A DNA stretch of 64,000 bases from Hippasteria phrygiana. Lineage: Eukaryota > Echinodermata > Asteroidea > Valvatida > Goniasteridae. The translations under genes were made by a program, and so were the position numbers. Position 1 is the first letter of the stretch; each line of letters opens with the position of its first letter. Of the stretch, positions 54,661 to 64,000 are shown one piece after another. Under the pieces are notes generated by a model that was not told the DNA's origin, made no database searches, and was given only the letters and a program-made list of their open reading frames with translations. The DNA lies in contig JAZGUH010000323.1 of assembly GCA_037893225.1 (NCBI GenBank), positions 310,001 to 374,000 of the forward strand, given 5' to 3'.

Positions 54661-56023
54661 AGAATTAGGAAACTAATGTTAGTGCTACTTTTCATGTGTT
54701 TGTACATTCCATATGCAACAAATGCAACTCAACCTTCATTACATGGCATGCATGAGTATTTAATTTTTCAGTGCCATATGAGCCAATTGTGGATAAAACA
54801 ATACTTCCAATGAACTTGATTTTACATGAAGCACAAAGATTCTGTATTACACTCCAAAATTACCAATGACATCAGCTTTGAGCATTGTTTAAAAAATATT
54901 GAGAGCGATTAGATGCACGATACATTTTTGTACCATAATTATCACAAAGAGACTTTATGTTAGCCTAGAAAAAAAAAATTTGAGTGAAAAATACATGTAC
55001 AAATGCAAATTTGTTATATAAAAATAACTCCGGCTTGGCGAGGATGTTGTGCAATACTGGTTTTATATTGCAGGATTTGCTGGCCAATTCTGCTGGTTGA
55101 TTAAATTACATGTATACACCGATCAAAAAAGACGACATTAACTCCTGTTACAACCTGTTGGAATGTTCAAATACTGTTGCTAGTTATTTTTTACTGGCAT
55201 ACAAGATTCAAATCCACAAAGTCAAATAAATAGGAAAGGTACATCATTACATGTACATGTACCTCATCTTCTTTGAAAGTCTTCAGGCTGGAAACATCAC
55301 AAGGGGACCTACGTGTGGTATCAGCTCTAAGCGACTCTAGTCTGCACACAGATCAAGAAGCATGAATGAATCCTTGTCCTCCATATTTTCTGTAGAAATA
55401 AGACAAATTTCAACAAATTCAGAAGGTTTTACAACTCATTAGAAATTTTAGACAAGAGAAACATTAAACTTTTAACACAAACCTGTGGAAATTTGAGATG
55501 CATGTTTTTCAAAGGCCGGAGATATTCACATGACCTCTGAAAGTAAACACTGAATGACGCAGTATTGATTCCTATTAGAACAGAAATGATTATTGGCCCG
55601 ACGGCGGGGTCAATCAGGTTGGAAATGGTTCTTATTAGCCCCACCGTAGAGAGAAAAAGGAAAATTTCCAACTTCAATATTGGCTCCGCCAAGGGGTGAA
55701 TATATCCAGTGTCATTTTTAAAAGGAAACTTTTTAGAATGCTACTACATTATGTATTAAAAAGGTCAAAAGGCATGCCATTGATTGTTGGAAGGAAAAAG
55801 GAGCAATGATTGTGCCCTTCCTTCCCACAATGACTGTCTAGCACTTGTATTTGTAATATGGCTTATTGAGTCCACTTTCCACTGGCAAAACACCCCAAAC
55901 ATGCAACAAAGAAAAAATATTAAACGAAAACAATGACCAACAACTAAGAATTTTAGTCTCGGATTACAAACCTCACTGAAGCAATGTAGGGCCTAGTATT
56001 CTACTGCCACACTGGCATATGTC
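54661..56023. other. Element interior between exon 2 and the poly-G tract
   Basis: AT-rich intron-like sequence. It contains the weak exon candidate at 55263-55341 and an 88-codon reverse-strand open frame (55692-55429) without ATG near its start that reads as a hydrophobic segment. That frame is not joined to the other exons by compatible splice phases. No repeat was recognised. Confidence 0.45.
55263..55341 (-). other. Weak additional exon candidate
   Basis: Between TGTGTGCAG and GATGAG|GTACAT on the reverse strand, 79 bp are open and coding-like (LESLRADTTRRSPCDVSS...KEDE). Its phases (entry 2, exit 0) do not fit directly between exons 1 and 2, so it would need another unseen exon or belong to a different transcript. 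Confidence 0.25.
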
Positions 56024-56048
56024 GGGGGGGGGGGGGGGGGGGGGGGGG
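56024..56048. repeat. Poly-G tract (25 bases)
   Basis: An uninterrupted run of 25 G after ATATGTC. Together with the poly-C tract 1.9 kb away it is an inverted homopolymer pair, and it could form G-quadruplex-type structure on the + strand. Confidence 0.9.
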
Positions 56049-56870
56049 CAAGACAAAATTAAATAGTTTAACTTTGGAATGTTGACATGTTGACATGCAC
56101 TATGCATGATCATGATGCATTTGCATGAACACATGACAGACTGAGAAATCATATTTTTTTTTCAAATGGCAATGACATTGACAATGTTGAACCTGAAATG
56201 TTCACGGTTTTTTATAACTATATCACAGAATTTATAAACGTTAAAATGTTGGCCTTGTAATACTAACGTTACAATCCTAAATATGACTTCACTTCAACTA
56301 TACTGTCCACAGAATGTTAAAAAACAGGGAAGAAAACCGATAAAAATACAGCCAAACGTGAGCGAAATCTGCATCACACACGTTTTGGGGACTGTAAATG
56401 GTACCTAGACCACCCGTAACTGATAAACATTACACACAAAATTCGGGGCCAGGCTATTTGCAGATTTCGTTGCTTCCCATCCATAAACTCCTTTTCTCTT
56501 TACGCAGTCAAAGCAGGGAACCCGTGCAAATCACACACAAAACAAATGACAAATCGTGCACCATTATTATGATGTAGCATGATGTATAGGTGTACGTTTA
56601 GCCCTCATGCACCCTTCGTAAGTTATACTTATAAAATGTATTCGAGTGGAGAATGTTTATACCTTCATACATCACAGTAAAGACTTAGGCATGACTGTAC
56701 TGTAGTCAGTGTACTGTAGAGATCACAGCGAGTTTAGTACGCCGCGGCATGGTCATGAAAATGGTTGATTTTAAAACAGCTTCATCGTATGTAAAGCATC
56801 AAAAGTGATATGTTTGATACCTCCATGGTTTGACAAAACTAACATAAACTCTTATCTGACGCTATCTTAC
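56049..56870. other. Element interior between poly-G and exon 1
   Basis: No gene seen. Contains short palindromic words such as TGCATGATCATGATGCA (near 56103-56119). By the gene model this is the first part of intron 1 on the reverse strand. Confidence 0.45.
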
Positions 56871-57045
56871 CTTCAACTTTGTCCAAGTAGCGTTCAAAGA
56901 ATTCGGACATCATCGGGTGATCCTTTGACGGTTCTTGCCAGCATCGAAGTTTCGAAGTCAAATGTTGGTACAAAAGTCGCGCGCACGATACGAAACGTAA
57001 AACGTGGCGCTGCACAGTGGAGGTCACATGATCAACCTCGTCCAA
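56871..57045 (-). CDS. Candidate exon 1 of the captured gene (partial)
   Basis: The frame is open from a stop just upstream of 57045 to the donor AAG|GTAAGATAGC at 56871/56870. The first two ATGs are adjacent (56913-56911 and 56910-56908), giving MMSEFFERYLDKVE before the phase-1 donor. The 44 codons upstream are open but lack an ATG and cross CG-rich sequence (GTCGCGCGCACG), so they are either 5' leader or the end of a longer exon whose acceptor was not found. CATGTGACC and a CCAAT (57042-57046, + strand) lie just upstream, which would suit a promoter but proves nothing. Confidence 0.45.
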
Positions 57046-57338
57046 TCATTCAAGTTACATGCTGCAAGCTCCACTGGTACCCTTCCATGTTATTTCATGA
57101 CTACTAACCCGCTGCATGGGAACCAGTTATGTATCCCCATCCCCAGTACCGCTTCCAAGATGCATACTGCTCGACGTAATGGGATACGAGGTTGTATCGC
57201 GAGTGGATTGAGTGCGGAATGGTACATGGTACCTGCGTTATTAAATAACTTAGTATAAAACAATAATTTTATACAAGTTTTTTTTAAGACTGCCGGCACT
57301 ATGCATGATACCATCAAGCTATATTAATTTAAGAGTAG

Positions 57339-57687
57339 GGAAAGATTTTACTTTAATACCCCCCACCAAAATCGGTTAGAAACAGCAAATCTTGGAATAT
57401 AACCATCCATTTGTGTTCATAATTGTATTACACTTGGCACAGAATTTTGTTGGGACATTTTAGTGCACTATAGGGGAAGAAAGTTTGTGTTTTCTGTGTT
57501 AGAAGTTCTTGGCAGTTGGCACCATGTATAGTCACTCCAAAGTGTGCACATACATGTTGATTTCTTCCTCATTTTTTACAGATTTTGCTGAAATAAATCT
57601 TGAAATAACAGGTTGTGCCACATGTTTAGACAAGATTTTGCTGTTCTTGACCGATTTTGGTGGGGGGTATTAAAGTAAAATCTTTCC
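57339..57687. mobile_element. Nested 349-bp long-inverted-repeat element
   Basis: Both ends begin GGAAAGATTTTACTTTAATA. The inverted repeat is perfect for 38 bp (57339-57376 against 57650-57687), including CCCCCCACCAAAATCGGT, and imperfect for about 20 bp more (ACAGCAAATCTTG against ACAGCAAAATCTTG). Flanks are GAGTAG and ATTGCG, with no clear target duplication, so the true ends may lie a base or two away. It holds no open frame and is probably a foldback/MITE-type element. Confidence 0.75.
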
Positions 57688-57775
57688 ATTGCGACTGCTA
57701 ACACGGTACCCTAGGCTAATTTTGACATAATGTACAGTTTACAAAATTTGACCAGGCAAACATCATCTTGGTGTG

Positions 57776-58206
57776 ATCCGGCATAACCCGGAACTTGACG
57801 GGTTAATGATGCCTATAACCTGGCATATCCGGGTCAATTTATCCGGAAATGGGTTAACGATGACCTGGCATGAAATGACCCAAGCAGCACCTCCTGTTCA
57901 AAATTAACCCGAAAACAGGTTAACTATGATTGACCCGGTATCTCAATCCGGGTCAAATTTAACCCGGAAACGGGTTAACGACGACTGGGCATAAAATGAC
58001 TCGGCTCCTCCGGGTCAAAATTAACCCGGAAACGGGTTGACTATGGTTGACCCGGCATCTCCGGGTCAAATTTAACCCGGAAAAGGGTTAACGAAGTCTG
58101 ACCCGGCACCGGGTCAAACACGATGACCCTTTTCCGGGTTGTGTTGACCCGGAATGGGTCAAAAAAATCTGACCCGGAGACCGGGTCAAAATTCTGACCC
58201 GGGACT
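57776..58206. repeat. Right subterminal array of CCGGGTC/GACCCGG words
   Basis: About a dozen exact words and many degenerate ones (GGGTTAAC, AACCCGG, GACCTGG) lie in 430 bp. A longer period of about 120 bp is visible: GGGTTAACGA near 57851 and 57972, and GTTGACTATGGTTGACCCGG at 58035 against GTTAACTATGATTGACCCGG at 57914. Words are degenerate inward and exact near the terminus, as expected if only the outer copies are under selection for transposase binding. Confidence 0.85.
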
Positions 58207-58216
58207 TTTTAGAGTG
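58181..58216 (-). repeat. Right terminal inverted repeat of element copy 1
   Basis: The sequence ends CGGGACTTTTTAGAGTG. Its reverse complement matches the left terminus for 11 bases, then with two mismatches for about 24 more. It is followed by the TA duplication at 58217-58218. Confidence 0.9.
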
Positions 58217-60778
58217 TAGAGTTAAAACTTGTGGAGAAAATTCAAACCTCGCAATGTTTATTTTCTTTCCGGCCAACATCTGTGTACATGTTACCGTCTA
58301 TTTATTGCTCCATGCATGTCAAATTCCCTGGGGTATGGACTTGCTTTACTCATTCATAATTGCATGAAATATCAACCAAATTCAGTAATTTTGACATGTA
58401 TGTATAGCTTAGATCTGGCGCTACATGTTGCAATCATCGGCGGCTTCCCAGAGTTAAAACTTGTGGAGAAAATTCAAACCTCGCAATGTTTATTTTCTTT
58501 CCGGCCAACATCTGTGTACATATTACCGTCTATTTATTGCTCCATGCATGTCAAATTCCCTGGGGTATGGACTTGCTTTATTCATTCATAATTGCATGAA
58601 ATATCAACCAAATGCAGTATTGTTGACATGTATGGATAGTTTAGATCTGGCGCTACATGTTGCAATCATCGGCGGCTTCCTAGAGTTAAAACTTGTGGAG
58701 AAAATTCAAACCTCGCAATGTTTATTTTCTTTCCGGCCAACATCTGTGTACATGTTACCGTCTATTTATTGCTCCATGCATGTCAAATTCCCTGGGGTAT
58801 GGACTTGCTTCATTCATTCATTCATAATTGGATGAAATATCAACCAAATGCAGTATTTTTGACATGTATGAATAGCTTAGATCTGGCGCTACATGTTGCA
58901 ATCATCGGCGGCTTCCTAGAGTTAAAACTTGTGGAGAAAATTCAAACCTCGCAATGTTTATTTTCTTTCCGGCCAACATCTGTGTACGTGTTACCGTCTA
59001 TTTATTGCTCCATGCATATCAAATTCCCTGGGGTATGGACTTGCTTTATTCATTCATAATTGCATGAAATATCAACCAAATGCAGTGATTTTGACATGTA
59101 TGTATAGCTTAGATCTGGCGCTACATGTTGCAATCATCGGCGGCTTCCTAGAGTTAAAACTTGTGGAGAAAATTCAAACCTCGCAATGTTTATTTTCTTT
59201 CCGGCCAACATCTGTGTACATGTTACCGTCTATTTATTGCTCCATGCATGTCAAATTCCCTGGGGTATGGACTTGCTTTACTCATTCATAATTGCATGAA
59301 ATATCAACCAAATGCAGTGATTTTGACATGTATGTATAGCTTAGATCTGGCGCTACATGTTGCAATCATCGGCGGCTTCCTAGAGTTAAAACTTGTGGAG
59401 AAAATTCAAACCTCGCAATGTTTATTTTCTTTCCGGCCAACATCTGTGTACATGTTACCGTCTATTTATTGCTCCATGCATGTCAAATTCCCTGGGGTAT
59501 GGACTTGCTTTACTCATTCATAATTGCATGAAATATCAACCAAATTCAGTAATTTTGACATGTATGGATAGCTTAGATCTGGCGCTACATGTTGCAATTA
59601 TCGGCGGCTTCCTAGAGTTAACACTTGTGGAGAAAATTCAAACCTCGCAATGTTTATTTTCTTTCCGGCCAACATCTGTGTACATGTTACCGTCTATTTA
59701 TTGCTCCATGCATGTCAAATTCCCTGGGGTATGGACTTGCTTTACTCATTCATAATTGCATGAAATATCAACCAAATTCAGTAATTTTGACATGTATGGA
59801 TAGCTTAGATCTGGCGCTACATGTTGCAATTATCGGCGGCTTCCTAGAGTTAACACTTGTGGAGAAAATTCAAACCTCGCAATGTTTATTTTCTTCCCGG
59901 CCACCATCTGTGTGCAGATTACCTTTTATTTATTGCTCCATGCCTGTCAAATTCCCTGGGGTATGGACTTGCTTTACTCATTCATAATTGCATGAAATAT
60001 CAACCAAATGCAGTAATTTTGACATGTATGTATAGCTTAGATCTGGCGCTACATGTTGCAATCATCGGCGGCTTCCCAGAGTTAAAACTTGTGGAGAAAA
60101 TTCAAACCTCGCAATGTTTATTTTCTTTCCGGCCAACATCTGTGTACATATTACCGTCTATTTATTGCTCCATGCATGTCAAATTCCCTGGGGTATGGAC
60201 TTGCTTTATTCATTCATAATTGCATGAAATATCAACCAAATGCAGTATTTTTGACATGTATGGATAGCTTAGATCTGGCGCTACATGTTGCAATCATCGG
60301 CGGCTTCCTAGAGTTAAAACTTGTGGAGAAAATTCAAACCTCGCAATGTTTATTTTCTTCCCGGCCAACATCTGTGTACATGTTACCGTCTATTTATTGC
60401 TCCATGCATGTCAAATTCCCTGGGGTATGGACTTGCTTTATTCATTCATTCATAATTGGATGAAATATCAACCAAATGCAGTATTTTTGACATGTATGGA
60501 TAGCTTAGATCTGGCGCTACATGTTGCAATCATCGGCGGCTTCCTAGAGTTAAAACTTGTGGAGAAAATTCAAACCTCGCAATGTTTATTTTCTTTCCGG
60601 CCAACATCTGTGTACGTGTTACCGTCTATTTATTGCTCCATGCATATCAAATTCCCTGGGGTATGGACTTGCTTTATTCATTCATAATTGCATGAAATAT
60701 CAACCAAATGCAGTGATTTTGACATGTATGTATAGCTTAGATCTGGCGCTACATGTTGCAATCATCGGCGGCTTCCTA
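58217..60778. repeat. Satellite array, block 2 (2,562 bp)
   Basis: The block resumes with TAGAGTTAAAACTTGTGG, exactly where block 1 was cut. Length equals nine 232-bp monomers, two 236-bp monomers and the 2-bp duplication. From about 59,290 to 60778 it matches 49,262-50750 at +10,028, apart from T at 60630 against G at 50602. The left part differs: one extra monomer and private changes at 58622 and 58640. It ends at the same monomer position as block 1. Confidence 0.95.
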
Positions 60779-60812
60779 CACTCTAAAAACACCCGGGTCA
60801 GATTTGACCCGG
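60779..60812 (+). repeat. Left terminal inverted repeat of element copy 2
   Basis: Same sequence as 50751-50784, preceded by satellite ending TA (60777-60778). Confidence 0.9.
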
Positions 60813-61292
60813 AAAGGGTCAGATCTGACCCGGATTCCGGGTCCCAGGGGGCCTGACCCATTCCGGGTTGGCATGACCCGGAGTTCCGGGTCAGAAATTC
60901 CTGACCCGGAAAAGGGTCGCTTTTGAACGACCCGGAAAAATAGTTTCCGGGTCAAATAATACTGACCCGGGATTCCGGGTCAAAAGTTTTATGACCCGGA
61001 ATCTGGGTTTCCGGGTCAATAATTTCTGACCCGGGACCCGGGTTACGCACACATTGACCCGGAAGGTAGGTTGAATTCATGAGATCCGGGTCAAAATTTT
61101 GTCACCTTGAATTATCCGGGTCAAAAATCAGCCATTCCGGGTCAGATTTAACCCATTCCGGGTTGAAACTGACCCGGAATCTGGGTCACAGGGGGCCTGA
61201 CCCGGCTCGGGGTTGGATTGACCCGGAGTGCCGGGTTGGATTGACCCGGAGAGTATTGACCCGGAGTGCCGGGTTGGATTGACCCGGAGAGC
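60792..61292. repeat. Left subterminal CCGGGTC array of copy 2
   Basis: Copy of 50764-51264, including the 38-bp direct repeat (61217-61292). Confidence 0.9.
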
Positions 61293-61318
61293 TGGATTGT
61301 ATTTAGATCATTATGACC

Positions 61319-62358
61319 AACTCTTAGGTTCCAGGCTTGTCACACTGGTATGGACCCGACTTAAATCATGGTAACATTACCGACTCGCAAGTTGGAGAGC
61401 CTTGTTAACAAGGTAAGAAGAGAAACTAGAAAATAAAAAAGAAAGAAACATTTGATATTTGCCAGTTAAACATCTCATTTTAATCATCTAGGTCAAACGT
61501 CTTTGGATTTGAGGCTTTACATTGTACACGTAGTAAAGTTTTATAGTAAGAAATTATCTGGTAAAGTTTGCGGTAAAACCTTGTGAAACTAGTGCTCAAC
61601 ATGCAGTAGTAATCAACTGATTGAGAACTAGTTTCACGTGGTGCTATTGCAAGCCTTTGCAGATTTAAGGTATATTCCTTGTTCTCTTACCTAAATTTCA
61701 CAAACTTTTGCTGAACTGCTATATATTTTGGAGCATTGCAAAAGTTATTAGATTTCAGATGAGCCATCAGAGAAAAAAATCTGTCAATGAATGTATTGTG
61801 GGACACCATAAATTTCCCACTGCAGATGGATGGACCATTTACGCTCATGCAGCTTATGTAGACTCATAGTTTGAGATGCTCAAAATACCAAAAAGTTTAT
61901 GTATTTGTTAAAGAACACGTTTTTTGAAAATTCGTTCAAAGATTTATTTTTGGAAGAGCAGAAATAGTATATCTTTAAACAGTATGGCACAATATAAAAA
62001 AGACATAAAATATTAACCCCAAAACAAAATAAAAAATTACAGCATTCACTAAATGCACGAATTAAAATATGAGAATAAAAGCTGCACTATAAAATGTATT
62101 TGGGCTTACCCACATTCATGGGGTATATTGTACATGTGAGTGAAAAAAATTATAATTTGGCAAACCGAGAAACGGCAATTTAAAATGTGACTGAAATCAA
62201 GAGTGAAATATATCTTTTGATTCGATCTGGATATTTCTGCGGTAATGCAATTGGCAAGAGTTCAAAAATAATGAAAATATTAATATTGAAGAAAAAAATT
62301 AGGTAAACACTTTAATAGGCAAGTTGTCAAATAAACTTACTCATATTGCCCCAATATC
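61319..62358. other. Copy 2 interior, no gene seen
   Basis: Counterpart of 51291-52330. Only the 17-bp-arm hairpin at 61583-61637 is visible. Confidence 0.6.
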
Positions 62359-62936
62359 AATGGAGTGTACATGTTATTTGTACATGAACATGTACTCCTA
62401 ATTACTTCTCTATCATGAGCTCTAATCAAGCGGCATATCCAGCATGTTAATGAAATTTAACCTGAACTTTTGACACTGGGTATAAATCATCACCGACATG
62501 CTTGTGGTATTTTATAGGCTACAAATCATTTGCCGCAAAATGTCTCTCAAGTTTTACCTTACATGTTTGGGTTAATGTGCCACTCACATCATTGGTGTAA
62601 TGAAGACATTTTTGTACAACATCCAAAACAAATTATGGCTCTCATAGGCAATTGTCTCCACATTTTTGAATCTCAGATGTGGTCAAGATTTGCCAACATT
62701 TAATGACAATGTTTATATATTTTATCGTCCTTTTAATTAAACATGAAATTTAATGCACATTCATAGACAGAGTTCACTGATGACATTGCAATGTTTGTAA
62801 GCGATTGATGAAAATCGGTGATTATCAACCAGAGAGTGCCATTCTGCGGGAAGTGTTGGGTGAATCCTCTCAGCCCCTCCCCTACCTCTAGGTACTTCCA
62901 GATTGATATAATCACTGGTTTTCAGGTTTTTGGGAG

Positions 62937-63227
62937 CTAAAAAATGCTCTGAGTGACCGAACACACGCAGAGATCGATTTGTCTCCCTTTCCCCTCTCCA
63001 AGGCCATACACAGCTTTCTGAATGGCTGCCAAGGGGAGGAGATATCCAGTACATAAAAAAGCATTTCAACATACATCTAGTGCCTTGATCATCATCCATA
63101 TGTGGGAGATTGCATGTTGCTCTACGGTGATAAGCGTCTGTTCTGGCTCGAGTCGCTTCCCAAGGACAAGCATAAAGGGCTGTTTCAATGTCGGAGTATC
63201 CAGGTACCAGGGGATGTTTCTACCAAT
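62937..63227 (-). pseudogene. Terminal exon 3 of the captured gene, copy 2
   Basis: Counterpart of 52909-53199, with the same acceptor and the same in-frame TGA (63068-63066). Both copies share the lesion, so it predates the 10-kb duplication. Exons 1 and 2 of this copy lie beyond the window. Confidence 0.5.
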
Positions 63228-63392
63228 CTATAGTCAGAGTACAAACAAATAAAGATAACAATTGTTATGTAGACCTGTACGCATAAAAAAAGCACACAAT
63301 TGAACACAATCTTCATCTTTCCTGAGCCATAAACTTTTCTATTTCATATTTATATTAATTTCATCTTGCAAAAGTCATCTTTAGATCTTTAA

Positions 63393-63841
63393 AGAGCAAC
63401 TCCAACGGTTTTTAAAATAGAATTAATGTTATTGTGTTCAATATATAATAAATTACTTATTCAATACAAAATCATGTTTGTTTTGCGTCTCAATTTTGTG
63501 TTATTTTGAGAGAAATTATTACCATTTTCTGGTGGCGCAGTTAAGAAATGAAAAAAACATGTGGTACCGTAGAAAGCCGCACGCGATGTTATTGTTATTT
63601 TGCATGTGTACGTGTCGCATTGTTGCATGCTCACTGGTAATACGTCAGAAATGAATATTAATTAGATGTAAATGAGCTTTGACGTCATGCTCCTTTTCAC
63701 GAAACTGGGATAGACTTGCGTAAAGAAAGGCAACAAAAAATGTTTTTTTTAAACAAAAACCGGCATCAAAGATAAGAATATTCACAAGTATCTGTTTCAT
63801 ATCGAAACCTAAGAGAAGTTGGAAATCGTTGGAGTTGCTCT
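63393..63841. mobile_element. Nested 449-bp TTAA MITE, copy 2
   Basis: Counterpart of 53365-53813, with the same AGAGCAACTCCAACG termini and flanking TTAA (63389-63392 and 63842-63845). Confidence 0.8.
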
Positions 63842-64000
63842 TTAAACATGTTAAATCTATATGGCAGGCCAACTAACACTAGGCGGTTCAAAATGTGAAA
63901 CGTTAGATAGGATGGCATTAATTTAATTACATATATTGAAGGTGTCTTTAGTATGCCAGGGACCATAGAAAAACTGCATGGCAAGTACATGTACATGTAG

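Larger units (their letters stand above)
52909..57045 (-). pseudogene. Three-exon gene remnant captured in element copy 1
   Basis: Read on the reverse strand, three coding-like segments join with correct splice signals and phases: 57045-56871, 54653-54532 and 53199-52909. Exon 1 ends GAAG before GTAAGA (phase 1). Exon 2 starts after TTTTGCAG with two bases completing the codon and ends CTA before GTAAGA (phase 0). Exon 3 starts after CTATAG in phase 0. From the first ATG at 56913 the joined frame gives 108 residues to an in-frame TGA at 53040-53038, then stays coding-like for 42 more residues to TAG at 52911-52909. The style (hydrophobic LPCILP, then FIDR, then QPFMLVLGKR, then a DVC...NAF...AVYGL tail) recalls the C-terminal part of uncharacterised proteins common in corals, lancelets and fish. 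That is memory, not a search. Function is unknown. The stop and the nested context point to a captured, decaying gene. Confidence 0.55.
50751..58216. mobile_element. 7,466-bp non-autonomous DNA transposon, copy 1 (unclassified, CACTA/EnSpm-like termini)
   Basis: The element interrupts a satellite monomer and the array resumes in exact phase on its far side. Its ends are imperfect terminal inverted repeats of about 35 bp starting CACTCTAAAAA, flanked by a TA duplication. Inside each end is a subterminal array of CCGGGTC/GACCCGG words in both orientations, an arrangement known for CACTA (EnSpm/CMC) elements, whose transposase binds subterminal motifs. Short termini beginning CACT and a 2-bp duplication also fit that group. 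Tc1/mariner-like (TA sites) or ISL2EU-like (2-bp sites) origins remain possible. No transposase-sized open frame and no recognisable DDE/D catalytic signature is visible, so it appears non-autonomous. The interior carries reverse-strand gene remnants and three nested inverted-repeat elements. Class assignment is inference; the boundaries are seen directly. Confidence 0.88.
60779..64000. mobile_element. Element copy 2 (left 3,222 bp, cut by window end)
   Basis: It starts with the same CACTCTAAAAA terminus, after the same CTTCCTA of the satellite, and reproduces 50751-53972 at +10,028. All sub-features recur and every open frame reads the same. No difference was noticed by eye. The shared satellite flank shows that it arose by duplication of satellite plus element and not by a second insertion. 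Confidence 0.93.

Noticed and set aside
55493..55546. 54-bp candidate exon (TTTACTTTCAG ... CCACAG|GTTTGT) on the reverse strand
   Set aside because: Inserted between exons 1 and 2 it creates an immediate stop in the joined frame, so it does not belong to this gene model.
50751..58216. LTR retrotransposon or LINE
   Set aside because: No long terminal direct repeats, no reverse transcriptase motif and no poly-A tail; ends are inverted repeats with a TA duplication.
60779..64000. Second independent insertion of the element
   Set aside because: Same monomer position and the same upstream monomer order for about 1.5 kb as copy 1; duplication of the composite unit explains this better.

Overview
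The window is non-coding, repeat-dominated eukaryotic DNA, most likely from a marine invertebrate such as a lancelet, echinoderm or related animal. That guess rests on spliceosomal-type introns, several nested MITE-like elements, kilobase tandem satellite and the frequent word TACATGTACATGTA. Species assignment is inference and weak. No prokaryotic operon, rRNA, tRNA or CRISPR locus is visible.

Layout. (1) 1-50750: an uninterrupted head-to-tail satellite with a 232-bp monomer. Its length is exactly explained by 218 monomers (187 of 232 bp, 30 of 236 bp, one of 233 bp) plus 53 bp. Monomers are ordered into several superimposed higher-order repeats (HORs): 4-, 5-, 6-, 16- and 26-mers. (2) 50751-58216: a 7,466-bp DNA-transposon-like element inserted in one monomer. 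It has terminal inverted repeats beginning CACTCTAAAAA, a TA target duplication and subterminal arrays of the palindrome-forming word CCGGGTC/GACCCGG. It carries no recognisable transposase. (3) 58217-60778: satellite resumes in exact phase (11 monomers plus the duplicated TA). (4) 60779-64000: a second copy of the same element, cut by the window end, at the same satellite phase and offset from the first by exactly 10,028 bp.

The element interior carries reverse-strand, intron-containing gene remnants: three exons with matching splice phases, the last with an in-frame TGA. It also holds three smaller inverted-repeat elements (449, 141 and 349 bp), long poly-C and poly-G tracts, and two hairpins. 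The simplest history is a Pack-type non-autonomous transposon that inserted once into a 6-mer HOR region of the satellite. It was then amplified together with the satellite by unequal exchange, so that satellite plus transposon now form a composite ~10-kb higher-order unit.

The many overlapping 113-124-residue open frames along the satellite are by-products of the repeat and are not annotated as genes.
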